Positions 47,301 through 56,093 of a DNA stretch of 64,000 nt are shown in pieces. How positions within the stretch are numbered: the stretch's first letter is position 1; every line of letters starts with the position of its first letter. Origin of the DNA: Parelaphostrongylus tenuis (taxonomy: Eukaryota > Nematoda > Chromadorea > Rhabditida > Metastrongylidae); contig JAHQIW010004625.1 of NCBI GenBank assembly GCA_019055375.1, positions 62,001-126,000 of the forward strand, read 5' to 3'. The position numbers were made by a program, and so were the translations under genes. The notes beneath the pieces were generated by a model. The model was not told where the DNA came from. It made no database searches and was given only the letters and a program-made list of their open reading frames with translations.

Positions 47301-48731
47301 ATCTTTTAACTCTTCGCGCTCGTATCTAGCTTCTGCATGAGGATTTCCCCTGACTTCATGAATGCCGTTAAATGCTATTTTTGTCGACTTCTACTGAGAT
47401 AATCGGCTAGAGAGCTCCAATTTAGGTTTGAATGATTAAACTAATCTTAGGCAGATTAAGTATAAACTTCTCCGTTAGCAAGGATGAATTATTTGGTGCG
47501 TTCGGGAGAGGTGAGACTCCAGCACCGTGTCTTGATAATCGACACCAAGCCACTGTTCTAACCACCTCTTAAAATGTAATTAAACCACTGAGAATCAAAA
47601 GACAAAAAAACATTCTGAAACTAAGCTTTGGTAGCATTAAAAGTAAAGTATAGTGGGAACAGACAAAGGGTTCCATAGAGCTTCTGACTTACTTTCTTTT
47701 CGGAGAGCACTAAAGGACTCATAAGAAGAGGTGGCAAGATTAGCAAGAGTGGTGTTTTCCACTTTATCATCACGTGTAGGATGAGTGAGAATCCTGTGAC
47801 CTGAAACGATATTGTGCTAGCAGAGTACTTATCAGAGTATTAACTTATAAGTTTGGAAACGACGGCAGTCAATGAAAAATATGCATGAATCAAGAAGGTT
47901 AAACAGTGAAACTACAATAGACAGAAATCAGTAGAGCTTACGAGAGACAATAGCCAATTGAAAAGTTTGATTGACATCCTTTTTTTCTTTTAGAGTGTTT
48001 CTTGAGATCACGCTTAACTTCAGTATGCCTGGTAGTTATTTTTGAGCCATGCATGTGGTCTGTTATGCGCACTAAGGCAGTGCTAAGCACGTGTTTCGGC
48101 CTTCCAGCCTGGTCACTTGCACGATGCCTTTTTCGTCCAGTAAGTTCCTCGCCTCGCGGATCCACCCTCAACATAAAGTAACCGTAGACTAAATATTTGA
48201 TTTTGTCACTTAGCGGCGTATGTAAATATCTCCTGTGATAGCTCTTTGTAAGGGGTAGCTCACCGAGGGAATGATTGAACGAAAAGGCACCGTGCAAATG
48301 GCGAGTTTAAAGGCCGAAACACGTGTATTGACACTGTATAGATGCCCATGACTGACCTCCTTTTCGTTAATACATAATACGTCTGCACTAAATCAGTTAG
48401 AAAGTTCAATCAGTTTAATCAGTTCAATCAATGAATCGTTATACATCTCACTCACCTCAGCAACGGCTGTTTGCTCAATCGATTCTTTCTCACCGGAGGA
48501 TTTGACCTTCGTTTGATCACGTGATTCCTTGGGGGATTTGACATTTGATTCCTTAAACTGTGATTCCTTATTGTCAACCTGTGATTCCTTATTGGTGGGC
48601 GACTTAGATTCTTTCGTTTCTTGTGATTCTTTCACATCAGCTGATGCGACTTCTGATTGTCCTTGCGAATCTTTCTTATCAGATGGTTTTTCTTCATTTT
48701 CTGTTTTCTGGATACTTTGACGGACAGACAT
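31746..48731 (-). CDS. SLC13-family Na+-coupled dicarboxylate/citrate transporter (INDY/NaC-like), gene A
   Basis: Fourteen exons on minus, listed separately, give about 625 residues. After a 92-residue charged N-terminal extension comes the usual SLC13 order: a first membrane helix ([18 protein letters not shown]), [34 protein letters not shown], the first SNT motif [76 protein letters not shown]...[31 protein letters not shown], the second motif [26 protein letters not shown], and a last helix ending [18 protein letters not shown] with GTPTN and GTPPN form the Na+ and substrate sites in this family. The protein would act in the plasma membrane, importing Krebs-cycle intermediates with Na+. 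Exons 10-13 region: exons 11, 12 and 13 of the 14 carry single-base insertions, and the exon 4/5 junction is one base out of phase. A tandem paralogue lies upstream on the same strand at 56-62.6 kb. Confidence 0.88.
31990..35370 (+). mobile_element. Second RTE-clade element, heavily decayed, inside SLC13 intron 13
   Basis: It includes a longer 5' part than the 14 kb copy: an untranslated-looking leader (about 31.99-32.55 kb), endonuclease fragments ([11 protein letters not shown] near 32.9 kb; [16 protein letters not shown] near 33.23 kb), the linker ([20 protein letters not shown] near 33.62 kb), RT pieces ([20 protein letters not shown] near 34.04 kb; [13 protein letters not shown] near 34.57-34.61 kb) and the tail ([27 protein letters not shown] near 35.2-35.3 kb). 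Motif C keeps FADD, unlike the other copy, but stops and frameshifts are everywhere. Antisense to the host gene. Confidence 0.82.
32571..32701. repeat. Tandem duplication whose copies differ only by single-base indels
   Basis: Copy 1 is 32571-32637 (67 bp) and copy 2 is 32640-32701 (62 bp). They align with five one-base length differences (tt/t, aa/a, tat/tt, tt/t, tta/ta) and no substitution. Confidence 0.9.
35739..36027 (-). mobile_element. tRNA-derived SINE, family 2, copy 2
   Basis: On minus: gagcgcatgtggcgcagtgg then TTAGAGG, ATGGTTCGATCTC, and a 3' end ccctcaggga-like tcagggattgatcaccgcc. Nearly identical along its length to 13.51-13.80 kb, so a recently active family. Confidence 0.75.
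36683..36823 (-). CDS. SLC13 gene A exon 13, with three one-base insertions
   Basis: Acceptor ttaccag, donor gtgagt. Pieces in three frames: [13 protein letters not shown], then [11 protein letters not shown], then [20 protein letters not shown]. The paralogous exon in gene B (56467-56604) is 138 nt; this one is 141, exactly three more. The Pro of the usual LMLPVT is Thr here. Confidence 0.8.
37242..37420 (-). CDS. SLC13 gene A exon 12: second Na+ motif, with one-base insertion
   Basis: Acceptor ttgtatag, donor gtaagc. [20 protein letters not shown] and [15 protein letters not shown], then after one extra [25 protein letters not shown] is the second clamp motif. The raw frame instead reads into Asn/Cys-rich nonsense without a stop. 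Confidence 0.8.
38087..38182 (-). CDS. SLC13 gene A exon 11, with one-base insertion
   Basis: Acceptor gttttaag, donor gtaaac. Reads [12 protein letters not shown], then in the next frame [18 protein letters not shown]. One extra A in a six-A run (about 38147-38152) explains the shift. Without it the exon has the right phase at both ends. Confidence 0.8.
38241..38372. repeat. (TA)n microsatellite cluster in SLC13 intron 10
   Basis: Three TA runs separated by gtac/gtat interruptions, just upstream of exon 11 on the minus strand. Confidence 0.9.
38739..38869 (-). CDS. SLC13 gene A exon 10
   Basis: Acceptor tttcttcag. [20 protein letters not shown] then [20 protein letters not shown]. Ends AAAGAG before gtggcg in phase 0, agreeing with the next exon. 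Confidence 0.82.
40120..40230 (+). repeat. Possible tRNA-derived SINE
   Basis: gcgtggactcagtggctagg is A-box-like and ggtccaattccgggtccaa B-box-like, 60 bases apart. One copy only. Confidence 0.3.
40422..40507 (-). CDS. SLC13 gene A exon 9
   Basis: Acceptor ctgtttcag, phase 2 in. [20 protein letters not shown] then DPGLFKGM. The donor gtttca is the weakest in the gene, so the 3' boundary could shift; phase 1 out fits the next exon. Confidence 0.8.
40805..40871 (+). repeat. tRNA-like foldback element, copy 3
   Basis: GCGCCAG...ATGACGC core of 67 nt with T arm GATTCGAGTC. Flanks agagtgatggcaaaa (40787-40801) and gtttcacacatcactct (40876-40892) are the diverged hairpin arms. Lies in SLC13 intron 8. 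Confidence 0.7.
41446..41628 (-). CDS. SLC13 gene A exon 8
   Basis: Acceptor aaattgcag, donor gtactg, 183 nt. [20 protein letters not shown], then a membrane helix and [20 protein letters not shown]. Confidence 0.88.
41807..42330 (-). mobile_element. mariner C-terminal remnant in SLC13 intron 7
   Basis: The minus-strand frame 42067-41807 includes [40 protein letters not shown] and QKIVVNNG. It shares IETFDQVE and EQIRKL with the plus-strand copy at 0.5-0.8 kb. Near 42.27-42.30 kb aaggaactttatattcaacc then tagtat is probably the terminal repeat. Confidence 0.7.
42519..42653 (-). CDS. SLC13 gene A exon 7: GTPTN region
   Basis: Acceptor ttttttag, donor gtaagt, 135 nt, phase 2 in and 2 out. [20 protein letters not shown] then [12 protein letters not shown]. 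The paralogous exon in gene B (61162-61296) has the same length. Confidence 0.88.
43351..43458 (-). CDS. SLC13 gene A exon 6: first SNT Na+/substrate motif
   Basis: Acceptor ctttcttag, donor gtaagc, phase 2 in and 2 out. Reads [20 protein letters not shown] then [13 protein letters not shown] is the helix-hairpin clamp that binds Na+ and carboxylate in SLC13/DASS transporters. Confidence 0.87.
44317..44355 (-). CDS. SLC13 gene A exon 5 (micro-exon)
   Basis: Acceptor ctattttcag, 39 nt, donor gtcatt, phase 2 in and 2 out. [12 protein letters not shown] aligns with the LMLGFMLVTAFLS block that precedes the first SNT motif. Confidence 0.75.
44750..45235 (-). mobile_element. mariner/Tc1-type remnant, second subfamily, copy 3
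   Basis: atcatgatcaattatatgca then gctatttgctaggc matches the 25.7 and 29.2 kb copies, and its far end cttttggcaataacccgttt then gaaaac matches 26.28 kb. No open frame. Confidence 0.5.
45238..45290. repeat. (TA)n microsatellite
   Basis: TA-rich run with gta and ctat interruptions in SLC13 intron 4, abutting the mariner remnant. Confidence 0.85.
45552..45668 (-). CDS. SLC13 gene A exon 4
   Basis: Acceptor cttatag, donor gtgagt; [20 protein letters not shown] then [18 protein letters not shown]. It ends in phase 0, while the next exon needs phase 2. One extra T at the AAAATT end would explain this, or a tiny exon is missed. Confidence 0.82.
45915..46064 (-). CDS. SLC13 gene A exon 3
   Basis: Acceptor attttgaag, 50 codons, donor gtacgg, phase 0. 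Contains [20 protein letters not shown], a hallmark of the SLC13 N-terminal membrane region. Confidence 0.85.
47693..47800 (-). CDS. SLC13 gene A exon 2: first transmembrane helix
   Basis: Acceptor cgtttcag, 36 codons, donor gtaagt, phase 0 at both ends. Reads [20 protein letters not shown] then [16 protein letters not shown]. The internal ATG at 47770 could be an alternative start giving a conventional short N-terminus. Confidence 0.75.
48080..48334. repeat. PLE foldback with decayed hammerheads at both ends (SLC13 intron 1)
   Basis: A minus-strand motif at 48080-48121 reads GTGCAAG, TGACCAGGCTGGAAGGCC, GAAACACGTGC, and a plus-strand motif at 48292-48334 reads GTGCAAA, TGGCGAG, GGCCGAAACACGTGTA. 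Cores are damaged (TGACCA, TGGCGA). The outward-facing inverted layout is the same as at 6.2 and 55.0 kb. Confidence 0.6.
48456..48731 (-). CDS. SLC13 gene A exon 1: Lys/Glu/Ser-rich N-terminal extension
   Basis: An acceptor acttatttcag just before the ATG (48731) suggests trans-splicing or a 5' UTR intron. It has 92 codons beginning [20 protein letters not shown], with KESQ-type repeats ([26 protein letters not shown]), ending GAG before gtgagt in phase 0. The next exon continues the frame in phase. The stretch is hydrophilic and probably disordered and cytosolic. Most SLC13 proteins have a short N-terminus, so this is unusual. Confidence 0.65.
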
Positions 48732-48739
48732 AATGCTGA

Positions 48740-51116
48740 AATAAGTAAGTTTCAATGCGTGAATTGCATGCTTTATGACTTCCATTATCGACCCTCCGTT
48801 CTGCTGGTATTTGAGGCCAAAAGGAGAATCGTTTCAACCACCATTCTAACTTCCATGAAGAAGATGAAATTTCAAGAAGCAATCGAAAAGCAACATGTGG
48901 ACTAAACACAGACTTTTGTGGAGGATTATGCGATAAAACGAATTGAACTCAAGAAGTGCTAGGATCCGCACAGTAAATGATGTAGTCAAGAGGTGATGAA
49001 AATATATTAAACGAAAATATGTTTACCCGCCATCACCTAAGCAGATTGTTAATCAGCGGTCTTTGAAAATGATTACAAAACCTTAATCTTTGAGCCATAA
49101 TCGAAAATCGGGAGGAACTCAAGGATAATTGTAAGGTACATTCATTCGTTTTTCACACTTTCCTACAAATGCATGGTGTGGTTCAATGCTCATTTTCCAT
49201 CCAAATTCTCTTAGAATTAGGTTGTGACCACGATGCGCTATTTTCAACAATTAGTTTGCTTCTGGCTACCATTTGATCAGAAAAAATGAATCATGTCTTA
49301 TGAGTGATTTCTGTTCTTAAAAAGTGTGTGACACAAAGGTTCGCATTCTACTGCGAAGCACAAGTGATGGGTGGTTCGATTTCGTGTCCATGTCACATCA
49401 GATTCTCTATTCTCCCCTGATTCTCAAATCGGTAGCAGACTTGCGCGAAAGCCCAACAACACTTAGTTTATTAGTCGGCGGATCCTCGCGAGTTAGTTGA
49501 AAGGCCAGAGATGCCCTCAGTCACCTCTAATGAAACTTGAAAAAGTTGTATGCAATGCGCATCCCTCAGGGATTGATCAACGCCAAGAGCTCTAACCCTC
49601 ATTCTCGTTCTTTTGATAATTTGTCATGGCAAAACATTTGTTTCAATACCTCATGTAAGTGTGGAAAATTAATGTGCACTCACCGATTTTTAGATTTATG
49701 TTTTGAGCATTTTTGATACTATGACGACCGAAGGAGATTGTATGCGATGCTCGTAGGTAGAAAAATCAATCAAACAGAGACGGTAGATTATTATGGAGAT
49801 ATCGTAAGCGGCCTCAGAGATAATTTTTAGTGGCTTTTCAGTGGAACTGGTTGGTGATCAAAGTGTGTCGATCGGTTGCTTAGGTATTATACATGAAACT
49901 TTGAAGATAAGAGCACAAATGCTGCTGCTTACTCACACGATCGCACTTTCTCTAACGACCTGGGAGAATGACTTGGAAGGGGAGATCAGTTTGACAAGTA
50001 TAATGCACACAGAGGAAAGAAATTGCTCTATGGCTATTTGCATAAATTTCACTGTCAGATCAGTCTCTCAGTTTGGAAGTAAAGAATTTTGAAGAAAGAA
50101 AATTCTGTCACAACACCAATGGTTTTGAATTTTATAAATCCCCATGCCGATTGTAACTTCTGAGAGAACGTGGAAGCCCTCTATCCATTATACCAGATCA
50201 AAGAAAGAATACACAAAAACGCAAAGTCATCTGAGTAGCTAAAATGTGTCTCAAAACTACTCACCGAATATGAAGTCTTTATAAGAGCCAATGTAGCCAG
50301 ATGAGCCTACAGTAATTTCTTTAAGGTCGAGAGGTAGCCGGATGCTCCTTTGAAATCTGAAGGAATAGTGAGTATGGCCTTCATTACAATGTATTTATAG
50401 GAGAAAATATCATTCTGCTTGTAAGCATATAGATAACTTGTTGCTACGTGACTAGATAACGTGTTGCTACGTGACTTTTTGAAGTAGTAACTAATCACTC
50501 CATCATTGTTCTAGCCTATTGGCAATAATATGAATTACTAAGGACTGTAAAATCTAGATAGGGTCTTTTTTTGTACTTGTTCTAATTAGCCTTTTTGGTA
50601 ATAAATCAACTTGTCCTGACTAACTTTTCCGACGAAATGTAGTCATTCCCTTGTCTACAAATCCTTTTGTCCTCTGAGAATAAATCATTGCAAGGTAACC
50701 TAAGCTTCCTTGCATATTTTTGAAATACAAGGTCGGGTAGCGCTGTGGTGTTGACACATCACGAACAGTGCACTGACTTAACTCCACATCAATCTCACCA
50801 GACCCCTTATCTCTTACTAGGGTAGCAAAGTTGGTTTCAAACTTGTCTGGAAAATCGTTCACCCTCTCGGAAGTAATTTTATTTGACCATTTGCGGTGTT
50901 ATGATGGTACATTATACGCAATAGTGCAGAGTGCTGTGTTCTTTCCGAGAGCGTATGCTAACCGTATCTTTGCGGGAGTCTAAGCGTATTAATGATAGTA
51001 AGTAGCCTTAATAATTGGAACAAAAATGATTTTTCAACCACCCGGGCCAGTCCGTTAACGGCTGGCTGCTGACAGATAGATGGGCTGTATCGTAAAAAGA
51101 GTGATGTGCAAAATGG
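48740..51116. other. Intergenic upstream of SLC13 gene A
   Basis: Mostly unassigned. The region just upstream of exon 1 (48.75-49.1 kb) would hold the promoter but no motif is recognisable. 49.56-49.60 kb carries the 3' end of SINE family 2. At 50442-50487 a 23-bp unit (agataacttgttgctacgtg and act) is tandemly repeated with one mismatch. Confidence 0.4.
49553..49603 (+). mobile_element. 3' fragment of SINE family 2
   Basis: gcgcatccctcagggattga then tcaacgccaagag matches, on plus, the minus-strand 3' ends of the copies at 13.51 and 35.74 kb. The tRNA-like head is missing. Confidence 0.65.
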
Positions 51117-51187
51117 GCCTTGGTGGTGCAACGGTTAGCATACGCTCCCAAAAAGAGTGAGATTTGGGTTCGAATCCCGGCTGACGC
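51117..51187 (+). repeat. tRNA-like foldback element, copy 4
   Basis: GCCTTGG...CTGACGC, 71 nt, with TGGTGCAACGGTTAGCATA (A-box-like) and GGGTTCGAATCCC (perfect T arm and loop). Arms are agagtgatgtgcaaaa (51099-51114) and tttttgcatagcactct (51193-51209). The preceding gctggctgctgacagataga also precedes copies at 12.82, 40.75 and 59.63 kb, so the repeat unit extends beyond the hairpin. Confidence 0.75.
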
Positions 51188-51239
51188 ATACGTTTTTGCA
51201 TAGCACTCTACGCTATTGGGTATAATGTTCACTCTCTAT

Positions 51240-52480
51240 AACCCGTTTGGGAACCCTTTCGCTCAGGGCTGTACGAAAAATAGGCACGACTGGCATACGA
51301 TAATACTCACGAAAAAAGACATTATTCAGGCAACAGTCTAACCTACACGGGAGTTTTAGATCTTTATGGATAATGGTTAGAAGAAACAATTTTGAAAGCA
51401 ACCGCTATTGGGATGAAGATAGTAGATGCAAAGAAGGGCGCGGCATCAAATGATACACCATAATTTCCTTTTCATCAAGCTCTAACCCAAACCCATGATT
51501 CGTAATATCCTATTTATGCACTGAGTCAAGAACACTTTGTCAAAAGTTCACCGATTTGCCAAGTCAGGAAGGTTAGCTAACTTAATTTTCTTAGTATATG
51601 ATCAAAATATCGTAAGTGCATTACAAGGTACCTCTCAATCAGTGCTCTATATACCCTCTTTATCTGAACATAGTTTACAGACAATGAGTCGTTCTTGAAA
51701 TATGGCTAATTAGGCGGATTTTTTCGCAAAAATATAATGATGCGGGAGTGAAAGCCTGAAGAGTCCGACTTGCTCAATCCCTATCTAATGAAGGACATTT
51801 ATACAAGTCCATTTCAACATAAAAACAGTCGCAGTGCCTCCAAGGGAAGTAGTAGAAAGCATTTTCGTGGTTAGCGTAACATCTGTTTCTCTGATATCTC
51901 TCTTTACGTCTACTCTGCGGATTCCAGTTTTTCTCAAATCGCGTTTCTTTAACTTTCATGCATTACTTACTACGGCCTCGAACTTCCTTTGAATGTAGGT
52001 TTCGGCTGCGTGTTCGAATATTTTTTCGTTTCAAGCGCAAATGTCGGTAAACTCGGTCAATTTATTTGATCCTAAAATTCTTTGATAGCCAAGCCGTGCT
52101 GTTCCATTGGAGACTAGAGTAAGTAAGTTTGCACCGATAAGTTTACGTCAACTCCACGACGTTGGAAAATAAGAGGTAAGGCAGGCCTAAGGTGAGGGCA
52201 AACCAGCGCCTAGTATATTGAATCTTCGTGAACACTTCATCCTTTGCCATAAAAGTTTTATATAAGTGCCATTCTAGATAAGAAACGCCGATATGGAATT
52301 TCATGCACTTTCAGATTGGTTGTTGACAACGTACTGTAAATGCACTGAAAATCGACTTCAAATCACTTATGTATGCTTTACTATAAATTGCAAATAAGTA
52401 AACAGGCGCGTGTGCGCGTTCTTAGTTCCTAAACGAAAAAATCGAAAAGAGGTGATAATAACTGCCTTAGGTAACGTTAA
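51240..52480. other. Intergenic, nothing recognised
   Basis: Short unsupported frames only. Confidence 0.4.
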
Positions 52481-52496
52481 ACTACTTTCTTATCAG

Positions 52497-52765
52497 ATAT
52501 TCGTGGATTGGCGCGATGGTGGGTGATGAAGCTAATCAGGAAGGAAAAAGGTAAACAAGGCTCTAGTTTGGACCTCTTTCCCAATCATCTCTTTGCAACC
52601 AGTCAAGAGTTTTTTAGCCTAGCTATCTTTAAGATTCCAAGGACAACCGTCCTGAGCAATATTCTGCGACCATTCATAAAAAGACGAAATCCCCATGGAG
52701 CAGTCGAAGAAACACGTGAGATTTTTGAAAAGCTCTGTGGAGAACGAACACAACAAAACGGATAG
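52497..52765 (+). pseudogene. Possible Tc1/mariner DNA-binding domain fragment or orphan exon pair
   Basis: One continuous frame ends at 52765 and contains FKIPRTTVLSNILRPFIKRR, reminiscent of the second helix-turn-helix of Tc1-type transposases (IPRxTV). Alternatively, 52497-52550 (YSWIGAMVGDEANQEGK, donor gtaaac, acceptor ttatcag) could splice in phase to an exon starting after gagttttttag near 52617. Both readings are weak; the transposase reading is slightly favoured. Confidence 0.3.
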
Positions 52766-53659
52766 AATATAAGAAGTACGGGATCTTCATCGAGAGGGAG
52801 GATGCTCAGAAGATTATGAACTCTACATTAAGCATAAAAAGATAAATTTTAAAGGTGCAAAAAAGGTTCATATAAAGAAAATCGATCGGAACTTTCAGAT
52901 TGCTACACGATGTGACCAGTTGACGTGCACGGGGTTCATAGCGAGTCTAAGTTCTGTGTCGTCTTATGCGTACTCCAAACTAAACTGATAATCGTCGCAA
53001 CTGTGTTAACACTCTTGTAATGTATGCAGACTATAGGTTTCATCATGGTACTGCGAGAGCGGCCGATATAGCATTAATGAATTTACCTAATTTTCAGCGA
53101 CTTGTTTTGGCGCATATTTTGTCCTTTTGTGGGCTTCTTGAAGATAGTCGATGGTTTATCCAACGCGGATGCTTTGGTGGACGTCGTCCGTGGAAGAATG
53201 TCTTAGTTATGATTTCTCTCTTAATTTCTGATTCGAAGTGAGTGCGCAGCATACACAGTGAGATTAGTAAGGAGGCGCAGAAATAGTATTGCTTTCATGA
53301 CCTAATTATTATGTCGAGTTGGGTGTCATTTTTGACAAGCAGCTCGTTGGTTTCTGATTCCCATTTAGTATAGTTTCATTTGGGTTTGATAAAGAGGATA
53401 TCAAAAGTAAAAGGTTAATATAGCAATAAATCTCGCTTAATTCACACATCTTCATTGGGTACTGGCAGCAAAATCATTGCACAAAAACCAGTGCTCTTTC
53501 ATATACCCAGAGGTGCAATACGCAAAAAAATATAGGAGGGAGAAAAGAGGATTATGAAGCATACGCAGGCTAGGAAAGGCACAGAGTTCTTGCAAAAATA
53601 TTGCGCAAAACTGGCCTACAGAACGGCAATCACAATAAAATTTGGTGGGGTCACAAAAA

Positions 53660-53900
53660 CTTGTGATGTGGCCAGCTTGAGGGCAATAGGTGTAACGGTA
53701 GTCACACTGAATAATTATGCTTAACTAAACTAGACTGAGACGTTCAAAATAATTTCAAAAAGGAATGCTCAAAGCCTAATCGAGGTTTGTACGGCAGGGC
53801 CATACACCGGTGTTTCGAAGGTTTCGGCCTCCCCCTCAGTGACCCCCGCCCCACATTAAGCCCTGCATTGAGTAAGGAGGAAGGTGTATGTGGTGATGAC
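53660..53900 (-). repeat. GC-richer dispersed-repeat-like stretch
   Basis: ggccatacaccggtgtttcg and the C-rich ccccctcagtgacccccgcc stand out from the AT-rich surroundings. No second copy in the window and no domain in the minus frame. Confidence 0.25.
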
Positions 53901-53981
53901 ACAACGTACAATAACAAATAACACTGGTGCATCACCACTTCTCAGTCGATGGATTTTTTTTTGGCTGGTAGAACAAAGTTG

Positions 53982-54041
53982 ATCTATAACATCGACTGTT
54001 TTTGAAACCTCGAGGTTTTAAAAACAGTCGATATTATAGAT
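53982..54041. repeat. 60-bp near-perfect palindrome
   Basis: Centre CTCGAG between 54011 and 54012. Left half atctataacatcgactgttt and tttgaaacct mirror the right half with only two mismatched pairs (54004/54019 and 53990/54033). Could be a transposon end-to-end footprint or a cruciform-forming site. Confidence 0.9.
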
Positions 54042-54049
54042 AAATTGAG

Positions 54050-54985
54050 ATGGAAAGATTGTCAAATCTATTTTGTGGTAGTTCATGATTGATGCTGCGG
54101 TATTGTTCCAGCCACGATTAAATCACAAGCACTCTCTTCTGGTAAAAATTTCAAGAAAGTGTTCAGGGGCTCAGTTGTTGGAGCGCTTCAATGACTATGT
54201 TACACATCGCAAATTCTCACATTTGTTTTCCTTTGATTCCTCATCAATCACTACAGCGAGATGTATAAAAGGTGCTGTTTTGTTACGAAAAGCAGTAGGA
54301 CTATGGATCACATCCTGCAGATGGCCTAACAGTAGTCATCGGCTGCTGTACCATACCCATGAAGTCTTAGTTAATTACTATGTCTCATTTCTCCTCTAGA
54401 TAACTTTACGAAGAACCTACGGAGTGCTTGCTGAAAATTTTTTTACTACTTTAAGAAAATATATTTTGATTCCTACCACAGGCCGAAGTTGTGAGCATTC
54501 GGAAGATCTTGAAGAGAGGTTTGCTTATTTCAACGTTTTTACGAAACCTTTTAGTCAGCATTCGCCACATTACTGTCATTGGGAGATTTTGCAGGAAAGA
54601 TCACCTAAGTCAGCATTTTTCAACTAAATTAGTCCACAAGATAATCGCGGTAAATCTTTGCTTTTGATTGCAAAATCGGCAATTACGATCAGTGAGCTCA
54701 ACTGGGAAACGATTTTCTGTTAACCGTTGGATATGAAGATTAGTCACGCGTGATACGACATCTATGTTAGGTACGAAATCAATTGGGTACAAAAAGTGAG
54801 TTGAAGACGACTTTTGTAGCAACAGATTAAATATATGAAATGTAACACGCTTTGTCCTCTTTTTCCCATTCAACAAAATGCATATTAAGGGCGTTATGCC
54901 AAGTAAGTAAAAGCATCGTACCGTTACCTCTGTGTGTTAACTTAAGATCACGCTCAAATTTCAATATGCGTGATAAGTATCCTTC
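54050..54985. other. Intergenic with unassigned ORFs
   Basis: Frames at 54085-54399 and 54424-54627 lack splice partners and domains. No repeat family match. Confidence 0.35.
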
Positions 54986-55020
54986 AATCCATGCATTTGG
55001 TCTGTTATTGCACTTATAGA

Positions 55021-55064
55021 GCCCAATACACGTGTTTCGGCCTTGGAAGCCTCGTGAGTTGGGC
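55021..55064 (-). ncRNA. Hammerhead motif with one core mutation (left arm)
   Basis: On minus: stem I GCCCAA with TTGGGC (six perfect pairs), CTCACGA in place of CTGACGA, stem II GGCT/GGCC, GAAA, ACACGTGTA. The single change at G5 is expected to abolish cleavage. Confidence 0.6.
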
Positions 55065-55366
55065 AGTACCCTTCATCTTGGCCAATCCTCTTGGACGCAA
55101 CTCAATCCCCTTGCATAGAGTTAGCGAAGACGTGTTACTTACACGTGCCGTCAAGTGGGAAAAATCACTAGTTGGGTAATGTTTTGCACTCGATTTTCCT
55201 TGGATCCACGAGCGGTATGGCACTCTATAAATACCAGCAATCAAGTGTATAAGCACTTCCTATATAGTGATTCCCTTCACTTGACGACACGTGTAAAGTA
55301 CGTCGCCGTCTACTCTATGTAAGGGGTTGGGCTCTTCCTAGAGGATTGGCTAGGACGAAGAATACT

Positions 55367-55409
55367 GCCTAATTAGCGAGGCTGCAAGGCCGAAGCACGT
55401 GTATTAGGC
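55367..55409 (+). ncRNA. Decayed hammerhead motif (right arm)
   Basis: Stem I GCCTAA with TTAGGC is perfect and stem II GGCT/GGCC remains. The core reads TTAGCGA and GAAG instead of CTGACGA and GAAA, so it is inactive. Pairing is conserved better than the core. Confidence 0.5.
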
Positions 55410-55955
55410 TTTTCGAGTGCTTATAACAGCCCGCATGCATGGCTTAAAAAAATATCAGTTAAGTTAAAACAGTCGACCTCGATAGTACAGTTCATGTCAT
55501 CAAAAATTTCATTGAGAAAAATCAAAAAAGGCGCTATTGATCAGTCGTAAAGGAAAGAGTTTCTTATTTTGTTCTTTATGGGCAAGAAGTTTGAGGTTGT
55601 TAACTAAGGGAAAATAAAAAAAGTTACCATAAGGGATTATTAGTAGTTAAAAGGTACATAATTTATAGAAACAATGATACATCAATAGGTAAAATCAAAT
55701 TTCTGCAAACTCGCTTACGTACACTGTCTCTTTATCATTAAGTGTGCATGCAAGATAACAACTACAGATACGCATGGGTTAAACTTGAGATGATGAGATG
55801 ATTACTATATCAACAGTACGTTTTAACAGATAGCATTAATCCTATAAGGAGAATGTGATTGAGCAATGAAATGCAGTGAAGATGTTGCACAAAATTAAAC
55901 ATCCATTAATTATATAAGCAATATGATGACAAGTTAATTTCTGCTCTATTGGCGA

Positions 55956-56093
55956 TCATGCAGTAGTGGACGAGTTCTGCAGATGTGCCCATGCAGGAAA
56001 TTCCGACAGAGGGAATATAAGAAAAGCAACGCTGTTCATATAAATGAACGCTGTCAGGAGACATACAATTGAGAGGGCCATGCCAGAGGTCAC
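55956..56093 (-). CDS. SLC13 gene B last exon
   Basis: Acceptor atttttag, 45 codons and TGA. VTSGMALSIVCLLTAFIYMN, then [19 protein letters not shown]; the [11 protein letters not shown] end is shared with gene A. Confidence 0.8.
   Translation of the reverse strand: MTSGMALSIVCLLTAFIYMNSVAFLIFPLSEFPAWAHLQNSSTTA

Larger units (their letters stand above)
54989..55442. repeat. Long inverted repeat (foldback) of PLE terminal sequence, copy 2
   Basis: Left arm from tccatgcatttggtctgtta, right arm to ttataacagcccgcatgcat with gg. Arms about 200 bp; inner blocks include ttacacgtgccgtcaagtg (left) and cacttgacgacacgtgtaa (right). Homologous with 6166-6657 along the full length, showing that the inverted dimer is the mobile unit and not a chance pair. 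Confidence 0.8.

Noticed and set aside
48529..48720. Plus-strand ORF rich in CDS repeats ([12 protein letters not shown]...)
   Set aside because: It is the antisense of the Lys/Glu/Ser-rich exon 1 of SLC13 gene A, which has proper splice sites.
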